A stretch of 64,000 nucleotides of DNA. Origin: G963668435 sp963668435 (GTDB taxonomy: Bacteria > Latescibacterota > Latescibacteria > Latescibacterales > Latescibacteraceae). The position numbers were made by a program, and so were the translations under genes. The DNA lies in the NCBI GenBank assembly GCA_963668435.2, contig CAXXSC010000003.1:186001-250000 (forward strand), given 5' to 3'. This document shows positions 43,070 through 51,526 of the stretch, one piece after another. The notes below the pieces were generated by a model, which had not been told where the DNA came from, ran no database searches, and worked only from the letters and a program-made list of their open reading frames with translations. Every line of letters begins with the position of its first letter. The first letter of the stretch is position 1.

Positions 43070-43597
43070 ATGAAATTCATTCCTTACAGGGACACATTAT
43101 TCAGGGGTAACATCTACCGGTCGATGGACATTTCTGGTTCGGGCATGACTGCCCAGCGGAAAAGGATGGATGCTATCTCCTCGAATATTGCCAATATGAG
43201 CGTGACCAACGCGGATGGCAACGGTAATCCCTATCTCAGAAAACATGTGCAGATGACACCTGATCCTGAACGGTCTTTTACGCGGGAGCTTCGTGATGCC
43301 ACGGTCAAGCTTGACAGGACACGGCCCTGGCATATGCATGAAAGCAGCGCGGTATCGAAAAGCTACGAAAAATCGCCGCTGGTCGATGCAGAGGTAACCG
43401 AAATCCCGAACATGAAAAAGAATGTCGTGTATGATCCGTCACATCCGGATGCTGATGAAAATGGTTATGTTACCTTCCCGGACATCAATATCCTCGAGGA
43501 GATGACCGATCTCATGATAGCGAACAGGGCCTTTGAGGCGAATGTGACAGTCGTCAACTCGGCCAAGCAGATGATAATGAAATCGCTCGAGATATGA
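43070..43597 (+). CDS. flgC: Flagellar basal-body rod protein FlgC
   Basis: A 175-residue proximal rod protein. ATG 43070 is chosen; a TTG at 43046 would add eight residues. MDISGSGMTAQRKRMDAISSN-type N-terminal helix and GYVTFPDINILEEMTDLMIANRAFEANV C-terminal region, here given in parts, are diagnostic of FlgC. It is followed by a GAAGTTC/GAACTTC hairpin. Confidence 0.95.
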   Translation: MKFIPYRDTLFRGNIYRSMDISGSGMTAQRKRMDAISSNIANMSVTNADGNGNPYLRKHVQMTPDPERSFTRELRDATVKLDRTRPWHMHESSAVSKSYEKSPLVDAEVTEIPNMKKNVVYDPSHPDADENGYVTFPDINILEEMTDLMIANRAFEANVTVVNSAKQMIMKSLEI

Positions 43598-43632
43598 TAA
43601 TCCGGGCTAAAAAGCAACTATCTCAGTAATGT

Positions 43633-43657
43633 GAAGTTCTTTTTTGGAACTTCTTTG
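43633..43657 (+). terminator. Possible weak terminator after flgC
   Basis: GAAGTTC (43633-43639) and GAACTTC (43647-43653) form a perfect 7-bp stem with loop TTTTTTG, followed by TTTG. The AT-rich stem makes termination uncertain. Confidence 0.4.
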
Positions 43658-43728
43658 ATATAGAGGAATAAAGAGTATAAGGCTGCCGTATTAATCATGA
43701 CGGCCCATGACTGGACGGAGAAATCATC

Positions 43729-44004
43729 ATGATCGACATGCCTAAAGTGGGCGCATTCGGCAGCTATCAGGCTTTCAGCAAAGATACGAATCGAAAAGGC
43801 GATACTGAGGAGACGTCATTTTCGGGTGTTCTCGAAGGCCGTGAGACAGGTGAGATGACCGATAGCACCCCGGTTTCAGGAACGCTGTTCAATGATATGG
43901 GACAGTTGGGGAGTATGGCGGTCGATTTTAATGTCTACACATTTTTCGGGAAAATTCGTTCGCTTGAAAGCATCTCAGGAAGAAACGTAAATATCGAGGT
44001 ATAA
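43729..44004 (+). CDS. Unknown small protein in the flagellar cluster
   Basis: A 91-residue, mainly polar and acidic protein with no signal peptide or membrane helix. The first 60 residues look disordered (Ser, Thr, Glu, Gly); the end (MAVDFNVYTFFGKIRSLESIS) is more hydrophobic. The frame is supported by GGAG 9 bases before ATG 43729 and by tight linkage to the transglycosylase gene, 4 bp downstream. No family is recognised. Location suggests a rod- or FliE-related role. Confidence 0.6.
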   Translation: MIDMPKVGAFGSYQAFSKDTNRKGDTEETSFSGVLEGRETGEMTDSTPVSGTLFNDMGQLGSMAVDFNVYTFFGKIRSLESISGRNVNIEV

Positions 44005-44008
44005 TATC

Positions 44009-44653
44009 ATGGTTGCTACGGGAAGAATTGGAACGCTGACAAAATTTCTGATCGTTTTGTCCAACGTTCTTCTGTTTGCAGTGGCTGTCAAGACGGTTGA
44101 CAGTGCCCAGGAGGGCGAGGAGCCTCCCTTGCGGAAGTCACATATGCCCAGCGAGGTGATGGATCCGCATGTAACAGTAACGAACGACATGGAGATAGGC
44201 CGGTTCTTTGATAATCTGAGCATCGACTATTCCATGATATCGCCGAGTGATATCGCCCAGAGCATTTCGCCCTGGGAGCCGTACATCAGGCAGTATTCCC
44301 GCCAGTACGGTGTCGATTCCGACCTTGTCAGGGCGATAATTTATGCCGAGAGCAAAGGCGATCCGTTCAGGATATCCCGAGACGGAGCGCTTGGCCTTAT
44401 GCAGCTGATGCCCTCGACCGCGAAGCTTGTCGGAATCGAGAACGCACTCGATCCCGAGGAGAATATTCGCGGCGGTGTCAAATATATAGCATGGCTTGTC
44501 AAACACTATGACGAGGAGCATGCGCTCTGGGCCTGGAATGCCGGACCCACGAGGCTGAAAAAAAAGCATATGCCGAGAGAAACAAGGCGTTTTATAACCG
44601 AGGTTATTTCTGTAAAAACCTATCTTAAGAAAAGCTGGTTCAACACGATATAA
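44009..44653 (+). CDS. SLT-type lytic transglycosylase in the flagellar cluster
   Basis: A 214-residue protein with an N-terminal signal/anchor (residues 8-28, GTLTKFLIVLSNVLLFAVAV) and a soluble SLT domain from about residue 88. Catalytic Glu114 is in AIIYAESKGDPF, followed by GALGLMQLMPSTAKL and an AWNAGPTR segment. It cleaves peptidoglycan. Placed between rod genes and fliE, it probably opens the wall for the growing rod, the job done by the FlgJ muramidase domain elsewhere. Confidence 0.92.
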   Translation: MVATGRIGTLTKFLIVLSNVLLFAVAVKTVDSAQEGEEPPLRKSHMPSEVMDPHVTVTNDMEIGRFFDNLSIDYSMISPSDIAQSISPWEPYIRQYSRQYGVDSDLVRAIIYAESKGDPFRISRDGALGLMQLMPSTAKLVGIENALDPEENIRGGVKYIAWLVKHYDEEHALWAWNAGPTRLKKKHMPRETRRFITEVISVKTYLKKSWFNTI

Positions 44654-44676
44654 AAATGCAGGTGTAAAAAATTCAG

Positions 44677-44705
44677 TTGACTTTTACCCTGACTTTAACT
44701 AAAAT
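44677..44705 (+). promoter_or_regulatory. Sigma70-type promoter of fliE operon
   Basis: TTGACT (44677-44682), 17 bp, TAAAAT (44700-44705). Each hexamer matches at 5 of 6. Transcription would start near 44712, leaving a leader of about 145 bases. Confidence 0.65.
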
Positions 44706-44733
44706 ATAAGCGATACACGGATTTATGAGCCCT

Positions 44734-44754
44734 GGGGTATGATTGTCATGCCCC
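44734..44754 (+). promoter_or_regulatory. Hairpin in the fliE leader
   Basis: GGGGTATG and CATGCCCC pair over 8 bp (one G-T) around a 5-base loop. It lies in the transcribed leader downstream of the promoter at 44677. No U-tract follows. Confidence 0.45.
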
Positions 44755-44857
44755 TGTAAACGGGAACGGTCGGCAATGGATATATTCAGTTTCCGGTTTT
44801 CGTTCGACAAATATCGGCAGCAGCCGTCAGGGTTCTGAAATTAAAAGGGAGTAGCCA

Positions 44858-45169
44858 GTGAATACTCCGATTCGTCCACCAGGTCCCGGTGATATTACAC
44901 AGGCCGGAAGCATAATCGGCGGCGGAAGCAAGGCTAAAAACGTTGAGGGCGAGAGCTTCAGCAACACGCTGAAGAAAGTAGTCGAGGATGTAAATTCGCT
45001 CCAGAACGAGATGGATACCAAGATCGAGCAGTTCTCAACCGGTGAGATTGAGGATATCCACGAGGTCATGATTGCTGTCGAAGAGGCAAGCACGGCGATG
45101 GAATTCATGCTGGAAATCCGCAATAAGATCGTCGAGGCCTATCAGGAAGTCATGCGCATGCCTGTCTAA
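44858..45169 (+). CDS. fliE: Flagellar hook-basal body protein FliE
   Basis: A 103-residue protein joining the MS ring to the rod. GTG 44858 has GGGAG 8-9 bases upstream. ESFSNTLKKVVEDVNSLQ and the C-terminal DIHEVMIAVEEASTAMEFMLEIRNK segment, given in part, match the family. It leads fliE-F-G-H. Confidence 0.94.
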   Translation: MNTPIRPPGPGDITQAGSIIGGGSKAKNVEGESFSNTLKKVVEDVNSLQNEMDTKIEQFSTGEIEDIHEVMIAVEEASTAMEFMLEIRNKIVEAYQEVMRMPV

Positions 45170-45232
45170 TCGGCGTGAACGATTTTCCTGCAAATAAAAG
45201 CTGCCGGCAAACAAACAGTCGGAGATGTCTCC

Positions 45233-46756
45233 ATGTTTGAAATGTTCGATACGATTTTGGGGAGATTCCGCTCCATATGGGAAGGAATGACCCTTAATCA
45301 GCGTGTTGTCAGTGTTACAGTTATCGCCGCTCTACTCGTTTCATCCCTCTTTTTATCGACTATCAGCGAAAAAATTCAGGATTATACAGTTCTCTTTGCC
45401 CAGCTCGATGCCTCAAGTGCAAGTGCTATTATCACACGTCTGGAGCAGCAGGGGGTTGACTATCGTTTGGCCCAGAACGGAACAGCCATTGAGGTGCCAT
45501 CGAGCCAGGCCGATCAGCTCAAGATACAACTTGTAGCCGAGGGCCTGCCCGAAAGCGGCATTGTCGGCTATGAGATCCTCGACACAACCAATTTCGGTAT
45601 GTCGGATTTCATGCAGAACCTGAACTACAAGCGGGCACTCGAGGGTGAGATCATGCGAACCCTGAGGACTCTCGAAGAGGTCAAGGAAGCCCGTGTTCAT
45701 CTTGTCATTCCCGAACCGAGCCTGTTTACTGAGGAGGCGCAGTCGCCTACCGCTACTGTTGTCCTCGATCTCAGACAGAATAGAAGCCTTCCCGCGCCGA
45801 AAGTTGAGGCGATTGCAAATCTGGTCGCCTCTGCCGCGGTCGAGGGCCTTTCTCCCGAAAACGTTACTATTGTGGACACGAAAGGCAATCAGCTCAGCCA
45901 GCCTGTCATGGACGAACTGGCCCGTCAGTCAAGCACAAAGATGGACCTCAAGTTCAATTATGAGCGCATGATGGCTGAGAAGGTCACCACGCTGATAAAC
46001 GGTGCTTTCGGACGTGGCAAAGCGCTTGTGACTGTCAACGCCGATCTTGATTTTGACAGCATTGAGCGAGAGACAATAGCATATGATCAGGATGCCAGCG
46101 CCATTGCCAGCGAGCAGCGCCGCGAGGTCACCAATCCGACCGGTGAGGGGGGGGGCGGCGGTGAAGAAGAGACGATCACCAACTATGAAACCGGCAGTGT
46201 TGTCGAGCGCCTTATAAGAACACCCGGAAGTGATATCAAACGTCTCTCGGTCAGTGTGATGATAGATGGCAAGGAAGTCGAATCGCAGGACGAAGAGGGC
46301 AATACCATAGTCGACAAAGTCCCCTGGAGCGCCGAGGAAATGGCGAATATTCAGGCGATCACCGAATCCGCTGTTGGCTATAACGCCGAACGTGGAGATC
46401 GTGTCGAGGTAGTCAACATGACCTTCGATGTTCCTGACCTGATGGGTGATGGCGGTGGTATTACTATCAGGGCCGCAATCATCGAGGGTGTCAGTGCCGT
46501 TGCGACCAGTGTTGCGATTATTGTTGCGCTGTGGCTCTTTTACATGATGATACGTGCTATTGTGAATTCTCTCGACCCGGCCAATATCAAGATCAAGGCC
46601 GAGGAGGAATTCAAGAAAATCATGCCGTCCCTCGAAGAAGAGGACGAAACGCCGTCCGAGCGTGCCGAGCTCATTCGCAAGATCATACAGAAATCTTCGG
46701 TCGATGCCGAGCTTGCAGCCAAGACGATCAAGTCTATTTATAGAAACGAGCCGTAA
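45233..46756 (+). CDS. fliF: Flagellar MS-ring protein FliF
   Basis: A 507-residue inner-membrane protein forming the MS ring. The N-terminal helix (VVSVTVIAALLVSSLFL) is followed by ring-building domains (LAQNGTAIEVPSSQADQLK, NYKRALEGEIMRTL, RVHLVIPEPSLF). A linker with five Gly precedes NYETGSVVERL. A second helix (AVATSVAIIVALWLFYMMI) leads to the cytoplasmic tail that binds FliG. Confidence 0.95.
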   Translation: MFEMFDTILGRFRSIWEGMTLNQRVVSVTVIAALLVSSLFLSTISEKIQDYTVLFAQLDASSASAIITRLEQQGVDYRLAQNGTAIEVPSSQADQLKIQLVAEGLPESGIVGYEILDTTNFGMSDFMQNLNYKRALEGEIMRTLRTLEEVKEARVHLVIPEPSLFTEEAQSPTATVVLDLRQNRSLPAPKVEAIANLVASAAVEGLSPENVTIVDTKGNQLSQPVMDELARQSSTKMDLKFNYERMMAEKVTTLINGAFGRGKALVTVNADLDFDSIERETIAYDQDASAIASEQRREVTNPTGEGGGGGEEETITNYETGSVVERLIRTPGSDIKRLSVSVMIDGKEVESQDEEGNTIVDKVPWSAEEMANIQAITESAVGYNAERGDRVEVVNMTFDVPDLMGDGGGITIRAAIIEGVSAVATSVAIIVALWLFYMMIRAIVNSLDPANIKIKAEEEFKKIMPSLEEEDETPSERAELIRKIIQKSSVDAELAAKTIKSIYRNEP

Positions 46757-46790
46757 TTAACAAAAATGTCTCATAGTCAGCGGACTGGAT

Positions 46791-47828
46791 ATGGAACCGA
46801 CCAGAGCTTCATCAAAAACCTTTGAAGAACTTTCGAATATCGAGAAATCGGCGATTATTCTTATTGCCATGGGCCGTGAGATATCGGGCCAGGTGATGCG
46901 CCACCTTCCCGAGAACGAGATAGAGGTCATTACAACGACTATCGCACGGATGGCAAGTGTGGAGACTGAGGTCGAGCTCGAGGTGCTTCGGGAGTTTTAT
47001 TCAGCGCTCATGGCGAGCGAGTTCATCAGCGAGGGTGGTATCGATTTTGCCCGTGATGTGCTTGAAAGTTCGCTGGGCAAGGGGCGTGCCGATGATATGC
47101 TGAAACGTATTCAGGATTCGCTGAATCCCACCGGTTTCAGCCTGCTCAAAGATGTTGACCCGATCCATCTTCTCGAATTTATCAGGAACGAGCATCCCCA
47201 GACAATCGCACTGATTCTCTCGCAACTCAATCCGGGCCAGGCGGCTCAGGTGCTCGGTCAGCTGCCCGAGGATATTCAGACCGATGTCGCCATGAGGATT
47301 GCCACCATGGAAAAAATCTCACCTGAGGTCATTCGTGAGATAGAGGGTGTGCTCGATATTCATCTCAAGGAAGTTATCTCCGGCAACCTTTCCGCAACCG
47401 GTGGTATTAAAGCTGTGGCATCGATTCTCAACCTTGTCGACCGTTCGACTGAAAAATCCATTCTCGGTAATCTCGAAATGGAGAATCCGGAACTTACCTC
47501 GAATATCAAGAACCTCATGTTCGTGTTCGACGATCTGATGGTCCTTGACGACCGCTCCATCCAACTGGTTCTCAAGGAGGTCGATATCAAGGAACTTGCG
47601 ATCGCTCTCAAGGCTGCTTCCGATGAGCTTCAGAATAAGATATTCCGCAATGTTTCCGACCGTGTTGCCACCATGATTCAGGAGGAAATGGATTTTGCCG
47701 GCCCGACACGCCTCTCCGTTGTGGAAGAATCGCAGCAGAGGATTGTGGAGGTCGTGCGCCGCCTCGAGGAAGAACAGCAGATTGTTATTGTCCGAGGTGG
47801 TTCCGAGGGCGGCGAAGTCTTTGTCTAA
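46791..47828 (+). CDS. fliG: Flagellar motor switch protein FliG
   Basis: A 345-residue switch protein linking FliF to FliM and contacting MotA. NIEKSAIILIAMG, the EHPQTIALILSQLNPGQAAQVL armadillo segment (in parts) and the C-terminal torque helix (VLKEVDIKELAIALKAAS) are all present. The gene is 34 bp after fliF. Confidence 0.96.
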   Translation: MEPTRASSKTFEELSNIEKSAIILIAMGREISGQVMRHLPENEIEVITTTIARMASVETEVELEVLREFYSALMASEFISEGGIDFARDVLESSLGKGRADDMLKRIQDSLNPTGFSLLKDVDPIHLLEFIRNEHPQTIALILSQLNPGQAAQVLGQLPEDIQTDVAMRIATMEKISPEVIREIEGVLDIHLKEVISGNLSATGGIKAVASILNLVDRSTEKSILGNLEMENPELTSNIKNLMFVFDDLMVLDDRSIQLVLKEVDIKELAIALKAASDELQNKIFRNVSDRVATMIQEEMDFAGPTRLSVVEESQQRIVEVVRRLEEEQQIVIVRGGSEGGEVFV

Positions 47829-47908
47829 AAGAATCCGCTGCTGTTACTCCCGCCGTTCTGCTGTTATGTTTGCATTTATCGGCTAATTCCCTTAATTGAA
47901 ACGGTTTT

Positions 47909-48601
47909 ATGGAAAAGAGAATTATAAAAAAGGCTCGTGAGTCTGAAGAGACGGTGACTATCAGTGTCGACGGCGCTTTTCAGCAGAATCGCCGTGAAGT
48001 CAGCGCCGACTACTCTAAACTGGCCATTTCCGCCGATATAAACACGCTTATCTCAGGTATACGCCGTCAGGTGCAGGATGACCTCGAGGACAGGGAACGT
48101 GAGGTGCAGCAGCGTGTGGAGGATGCCTATCGTGAGGGATATAACAAAGGTCTCGAGGACGGTGCGCAGAAAGAGCGCAATGATCGCCTGAAATCCATCG
48201 ACTCACTGTTCCGTGAGGCGAAATCTAAAAGTGAGAATGCCATACGACGGCTCGAGGTCAAGGTTGTTGATCTCGCGGTTGTCATTGCGGAAAAACTTGT
48301 CAGGAAATCCCTTCATGCCGATCCTCATGCTGTCGAGGAAATGGCGGCAGAGATTATGTCGCATATTATTGGAAGCGAATCGGTCGTATTGAAAGTGTCA
48401 GCCGATGATTACCAGGTTATCAACGCCAGGTATAATACATGGCTGAGCATGGCGGGAAGTGCCAGTGAGTTCAAGATCGAGATAGACAAGCGGATGCGAA
48501 CCGGTGATTTCCTTATCGAGACCGAAGGTGGTCTTATAAACGGTATTATCGAAGACAGGATCAATGTGCTGATAGATGAGCTTTTGAAAGTATCGGAATA
48601 A
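47909..48601 (+). CDS. fliH: Flagellar assembly protein FliH
   Basis: A 230-residue negative regulator and stator of the FliI export ATPase. A charged N-terminal half with a coiled coil (DDLEDREREVQQRVEDAYREG) and the glycine-spaced YNKGLEDG segment is followed by the conserved C-terminal domain (VVDLAVVIAEKLVRKSL, GDFLIETEGGLINGIIEDRI in parts). A terminator follows it. Confidence 0.9.
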   Translation: MEKRIIKKARESEETVTISVDGAFQQNRREVSADYSKLAISADINTLISGIRRQVQDDLEDREREVQQRVEDAYREGYNKGLEDGAQKERNDRLKSIDSLFREAKSKSENAIRRLEVKVVDLAVVIAEKLVRKSLHADPHAVEEMAAEIMSHIIGSESVVLKVSADDYQVINARYNTWLSMAGSASEFKIEIDKRMRTGDFLIETEGGLINGIIEDRINVLIDELLKVSE

Positions 48602-48634
48602 GCTTATGCAGGGCTCCTATAGATTGTGGATATG

Positions 48635-48657
48635 ACAGGCGAAAGCCTGTTTTTTTG
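48635..48657 (+). terminator. Intrinsic terminator between fliH and fliI
   Basis: ACAGGC, a GAAA tetraloop and GCCTGT, followed by seven T (48650-48656). A textbook rho-independent terminator in the middle of the flagellar cluster. Confidence 0.88.
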
Positions 48658-48727
48658 TTTTGGCAAGCCATATCAGTAACTGACTGATCTTTTTTTTGAA
48701 GTGCTGCTTTTCTATCAGCGGTTTTTT

Positions 48728-48755
48728 TTGACATTCCCATATATTTCTTTATATT
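48728..48755 (+). promoter_or_regulatory. Sigma70-type promoter of fliI-fliJ
   Basis: TTGACA (48728-48733), a 16-bp spacer and TATATT (48750-48755). Transcription would start near 48762, about 40 bases before fliI. It restarts transcription after the terminator at 48635. Confidence 0.7.
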
Positions 48756-48801
48756 TAAGAGAACGGCATTATTCTTTCGGAACGGTTTTGCAGGAGACTT
48801 C

Positions 48802-50121
48802 ATGGAATCACTTCCTTTTGACGAATACATAAATATTGTCAATGCGACACAGACCATAAACCGTGCCGGTATCGTCCGTGAAACCCGCGGCCTTCTGGTC
48901 GAGTCGCGTGGGCCGCAGGCTTCGATAGGTGAGATATGCAGTATCGATCTCGGAGAACGACATCGGGTCATGGCTGAGGTTGTCGGTTTTCGCGACAATC
49001 ACCTTTTATTAATGCCTCTCGATGATCTTGAGGGCATCGCCCCGGGAATGCGTGTAACAGCCAGCGGTAACCCATTTATGGTCAATGTCGGACCGGACCT
49101 TCTCGGCCGAGTGGTCGATGGTTTCGGGAAGCCCATGGACGGCCGCGGCAGTATTGATCCGACAGCCGTTCTGCCACTTACAGGTGAAAAGGTGAATCCG
49201 CTGCTCAGAAGTAGGATCGATTCTCCCCTGTGGACAAATGTCAGGGCCATAGACGGTGCTGTGACAATAGGCAAGGGCCAGCGCATGGGTATTTTCGCCG
49301 GCAGCGGTGTCGGCAAGAGCGTGCTCATGGGAATGGTTGCCCGCAATGTTCAGGCGGATGTCAATGTTATCGCGTTGATTGGTGAGCGTGGCCGCGAGGT
49401 TCGTGAATTTCTTGAGAATGATCTGGGTGAGGAGGGGCTCAAGCGCTCCATTGTTGTGGTTGTGACCTCTGATATGCCAGCCATTCTGCGTCTCCAGGGA
49501 ACGAAACTGGCCCTGACGATTGCGGAGTATTTCAGAAGCCTCGGAAAAGATGTCGTGCTTATGGTCGATTCAATCACCAGGGTGGCAATGGCCCAGCGTG
49601 AGATCGGTCTTTCAGCCGGAGAGCCGCCGACAACGAAAGGATATACGCCCTCGGTGCTTGCCCTTATGCCCAGGATACTCGAGCGTGCGGGAACCTCTGA
49701 TAAAGGTACGATCACGGGTATTTACACGGTCCTTGTCGAAGGTGATGACACGAATGAACCAGTTGCGGACATGGTGCGTTCAATTATTGACGGGCACATT
49801 GTGCTTACACGGCGTCTTGCCAATCGAGGGCATTATCCGGCTATTGATATCCTCCAGAGCATATCGCGAGTCCAGAAAGATATCATCGATTCCGACCACA
49901 AGCAGCTTGTTTCCGGGCTTGTTGAGATGTATGCTGATTATGCCGAATCGGAGGACCTGATCAATATCGGCGCCTATGCGAAAGGTTCGAACCCGAAAAT
50001 CGATCGTGCGATCAACCGCATCGATGATATTAACGAGTTTCTGCGACAGGGCATCGAGGAAGCTTCAGTGCCGCAGGATACACTCGCCAGGCTTCGTGCC
50101 GCGGTCGGAGGTCAGTCATGA
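48802..50121 (+). CDS. fliI: Flagellar export ATPase FliI
   Basis: A 439-residue F1-beta-like ATPase that energises type III export. Walker A is GIFAGSGVGKSVLMG, Walker B VVLMVDSITRVAMAQRE, and EIGLSAGEPPTTKGYTPSV-type catalytic loop follows (in part). GERGREVREFLE is typical. GCAGGAG lies before ATG 48802. It overlaps fliJ by 4 bp. Confidence 0.96.
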   Translation: MESLPFDEYINIVNATQTINRAGIVRETRGLLVESRGPQASIGEICSIDLGERHRVMAEVVGFRDNHLLLMPLDDLEGIAPGMRVTASGNPFMVNVGPDLLGRVVDGFGKPMDGRGSIDPTAVLPLTGEKVNPLLRSRIDSPLWTNVRAIDGAVTIGKGQRMGIFAGSGVGKSVLMGMVARNVQADVNVIALIGERGREVREFLENDLGEEGLKRSIVVVVTSDMPAILRLQGTKLALTIAEYFRSLGKDVVLMVDSITRVAMAQREIGLSAGEPPTTKGYTPSVLALMPRILERAGTSDKGTITGIYTVLVEGDDTNEPVADMVRSIIDGHIVLTRRLANRGHYPAIDILQSISRVQKDIIDSDHKQLVSGLVEMYADYAESEDLINIGAYAKGSNPKIDRAINRIDDINEFLRQGIEEASVPQDTLARLRAAVGGQS

Positions 50122-50573
50122 ACAGGTTCAAGTTCAGATTTGCCAGTGTTCTCCGTTATCGCGAGATAATCGAAGACGGGAAAAGGCGTGACTTTGGTGT
50201 TGCAATGAGCCATCTCCAGCATCAGGAGAATACGCTGCGGGGTATTGATGCCTCGATTAGCGGTCATGAAAAGGAAACCGCCGAGCAGTCAAAGGGTACT
50301 GTTTCTGTCCGGGAACTTCAGAATCGTTATAATTACGCGCGCAAGCTTGATCAGGACCGCGAACGTCAGGAGGAGGAGATTGCCAGAGCCCAGGAAGAGG
50401 TCGAAAAAAGACGTGTCGACCTTGTTGATGCAACAAAACAGAAGAAGATTTTTGAGAAGCTCGAAGAGCGTGACCGGGAACGTCATGACCGGGACTCCAG
50501 AAAAGAGGAACAGACGCTGATCGACGAGCTCACCACCCAGCGCTTTGCAAGAAATGATTTTAAAAAGCAGTAA
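50118..50573 (+). CDS. fliJ: Flagellar export chaperone FliJ
   Basis: A 151-residue coiled-coil protein. It begins FKFRFASVLRYREIIED, the typical FliJ start, and continues as a two-helix coiled coil rich in Glu, Arg and Gln to RKEEQTLIDEL near the end. It acts with FliI at the export gate. No good terminator directly follows. Confidence 0.88.
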   Translation: MNRFKFRFASVLRYREIIEDGKRRDFGVAMSHLQHQENTLRGIDASISGHEKETAEQSKGTVSVRELQNRYNYARKLDQDRERQEEEIARAQEEVEKRRVDLVDATKQKKIFEKLEERDRERHDRDSRKEEQTLIDELTTQRFARNDFKKQ

Positions 50574-50922
50574 TTTTCACCGTTTTCCCCGATCCGCCCT
50601 TCAGCTTTATATCCCAGCTTTTCAAACAAGCATCAGATTCCCGTGCCCTGACAGAAAAAGGGACGCTCTCAAACATAGTTCATGAAGGGGTTACTTATCC
50701 CTGCCGTGAACGGCTTTACATGTATCTTTTTCCGCATATCGGCAATAATTGCCGGGTCTTCTCTTCCTGTTAACTGAACGTTACGTTGAAAGGAGTCGTT
50801 CTGTAAAGAATTGTTAAACAGTGTTTTATGCTTGTGTTTGTGTGCCATTTTTGAGTTTGGCATATAACTTGCGAATTATTTTGTCGACATAGTATGGCCG
50901 TACGGCATGGAGGAACTGTCCT
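50574..50922 (+). other. 349-bp intergenic region with two palindromes and a sigma54 promoter
   Basis: No gene is supported. GCCGT-GA-ACGGC (50703-50714) and CGGCAA-TAA-TTGCCG (50740-50754) are perfect dyads. The second is followed by GGTCTTCTCTTCC and could end the fliI-fliJ transcript, or either could be an activator site for the promoter at 50856. Confidence 0.5.
50856..50873 (+). promoter_or_regulatory. Sigma54 promoter of the motE-fliK operon
   Basis: TTTGGCATATAACTTGCG has GG at 50859-50860 and GC at 50871-50872, the exact -24/-12 spacing. Transcription would start near 50884, about 40 bases before the next gene, as at flgB. Confidence 0.8.
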
Positions 50923-51525
50923 GTGAAAAGGATGTTGATATATATTTTGGCGTTTCAGCCTTTACTGATAATAGCATTTTTAACGTTTCGACAATATGGG
51001 CTCGACAAGTATGGCGACCCTGTCGAGTATTATCAGACGAAACAGGAAATGATGCAGGCTCTGGAGGATTCGCTCATGGCGCTGCAATCGGTATATTCAC
51101 CGGACAATGTGGGAGACTCGACCATGGTAGGTATGGCCATGCATTCGAGAATATTCCAGGAATCGAAAGAGTACGACCGTCAGATGACGGAGGTGCGTGC
51201 CGCTCTCGATTCGCTTCAGCGCGAAAAGGCCGCGCTTCAAGAGTTATCCAGTGATGTCGAACAGCGTCAGGCAATACTCGATGATTTGAAACAACGGGCG
51301 CTCGATGAAAAGATAATCAAGCTGTCCGAAATATATAACGGAATGAAACCGCAGCAGTCGGTGCCGCTCTTTATAGAAATGAGCGACACCCTCGCTGTGC
51401 TTATTATCACGAATATGCAGGGACGAAATGCCTCCAAACTCATGGGGGCCATCGCCGAGCAGGATATTCAAAAGGCGATACGCTTGAATAAGCTTCTTGC
51501 TATGATGGGAGTGAAAACACTGTAG
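50923..51525 (+). CDS. MotE/FlbB-like flagellar protein
   Basis: A 200-residue protein starting at GTG 50923, with GGAGG 9 bases upstream. One N-terminal membrane helix (MLIYILAFQPLLIIAFLTF) is followed by a coiled coil (residues 80-130) and an MgtE-N-like helical end (KLSEIYNGMKPQQSVPLFIEM, ASKLMGAIAEQD). This layout matches MotE/FlbB proteins found before fliK, which stabilise stators or a periplasmic collar. It ends 1 bp before fliK. Confidence 0.8.
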   Translation: MKRMLIYILAFQPLLIIAFLTFRQYGLDKYGDPVEYYQTKQEMMQALEDSLMALQSVYSPDNVGDSTMVGMAMHSRIFQESKEYDRQMTEVRAALDSLQREKAALQELSSDVEQRQAILDDLKQRALDEKIIKLSEIYNGMKPQQSVPLFIEMSDTLAVLIITNMQGRNASKLMGAIAEQDIQKAIRLNKLLAMMGVKTL

Positions 51526-51526
51526 G

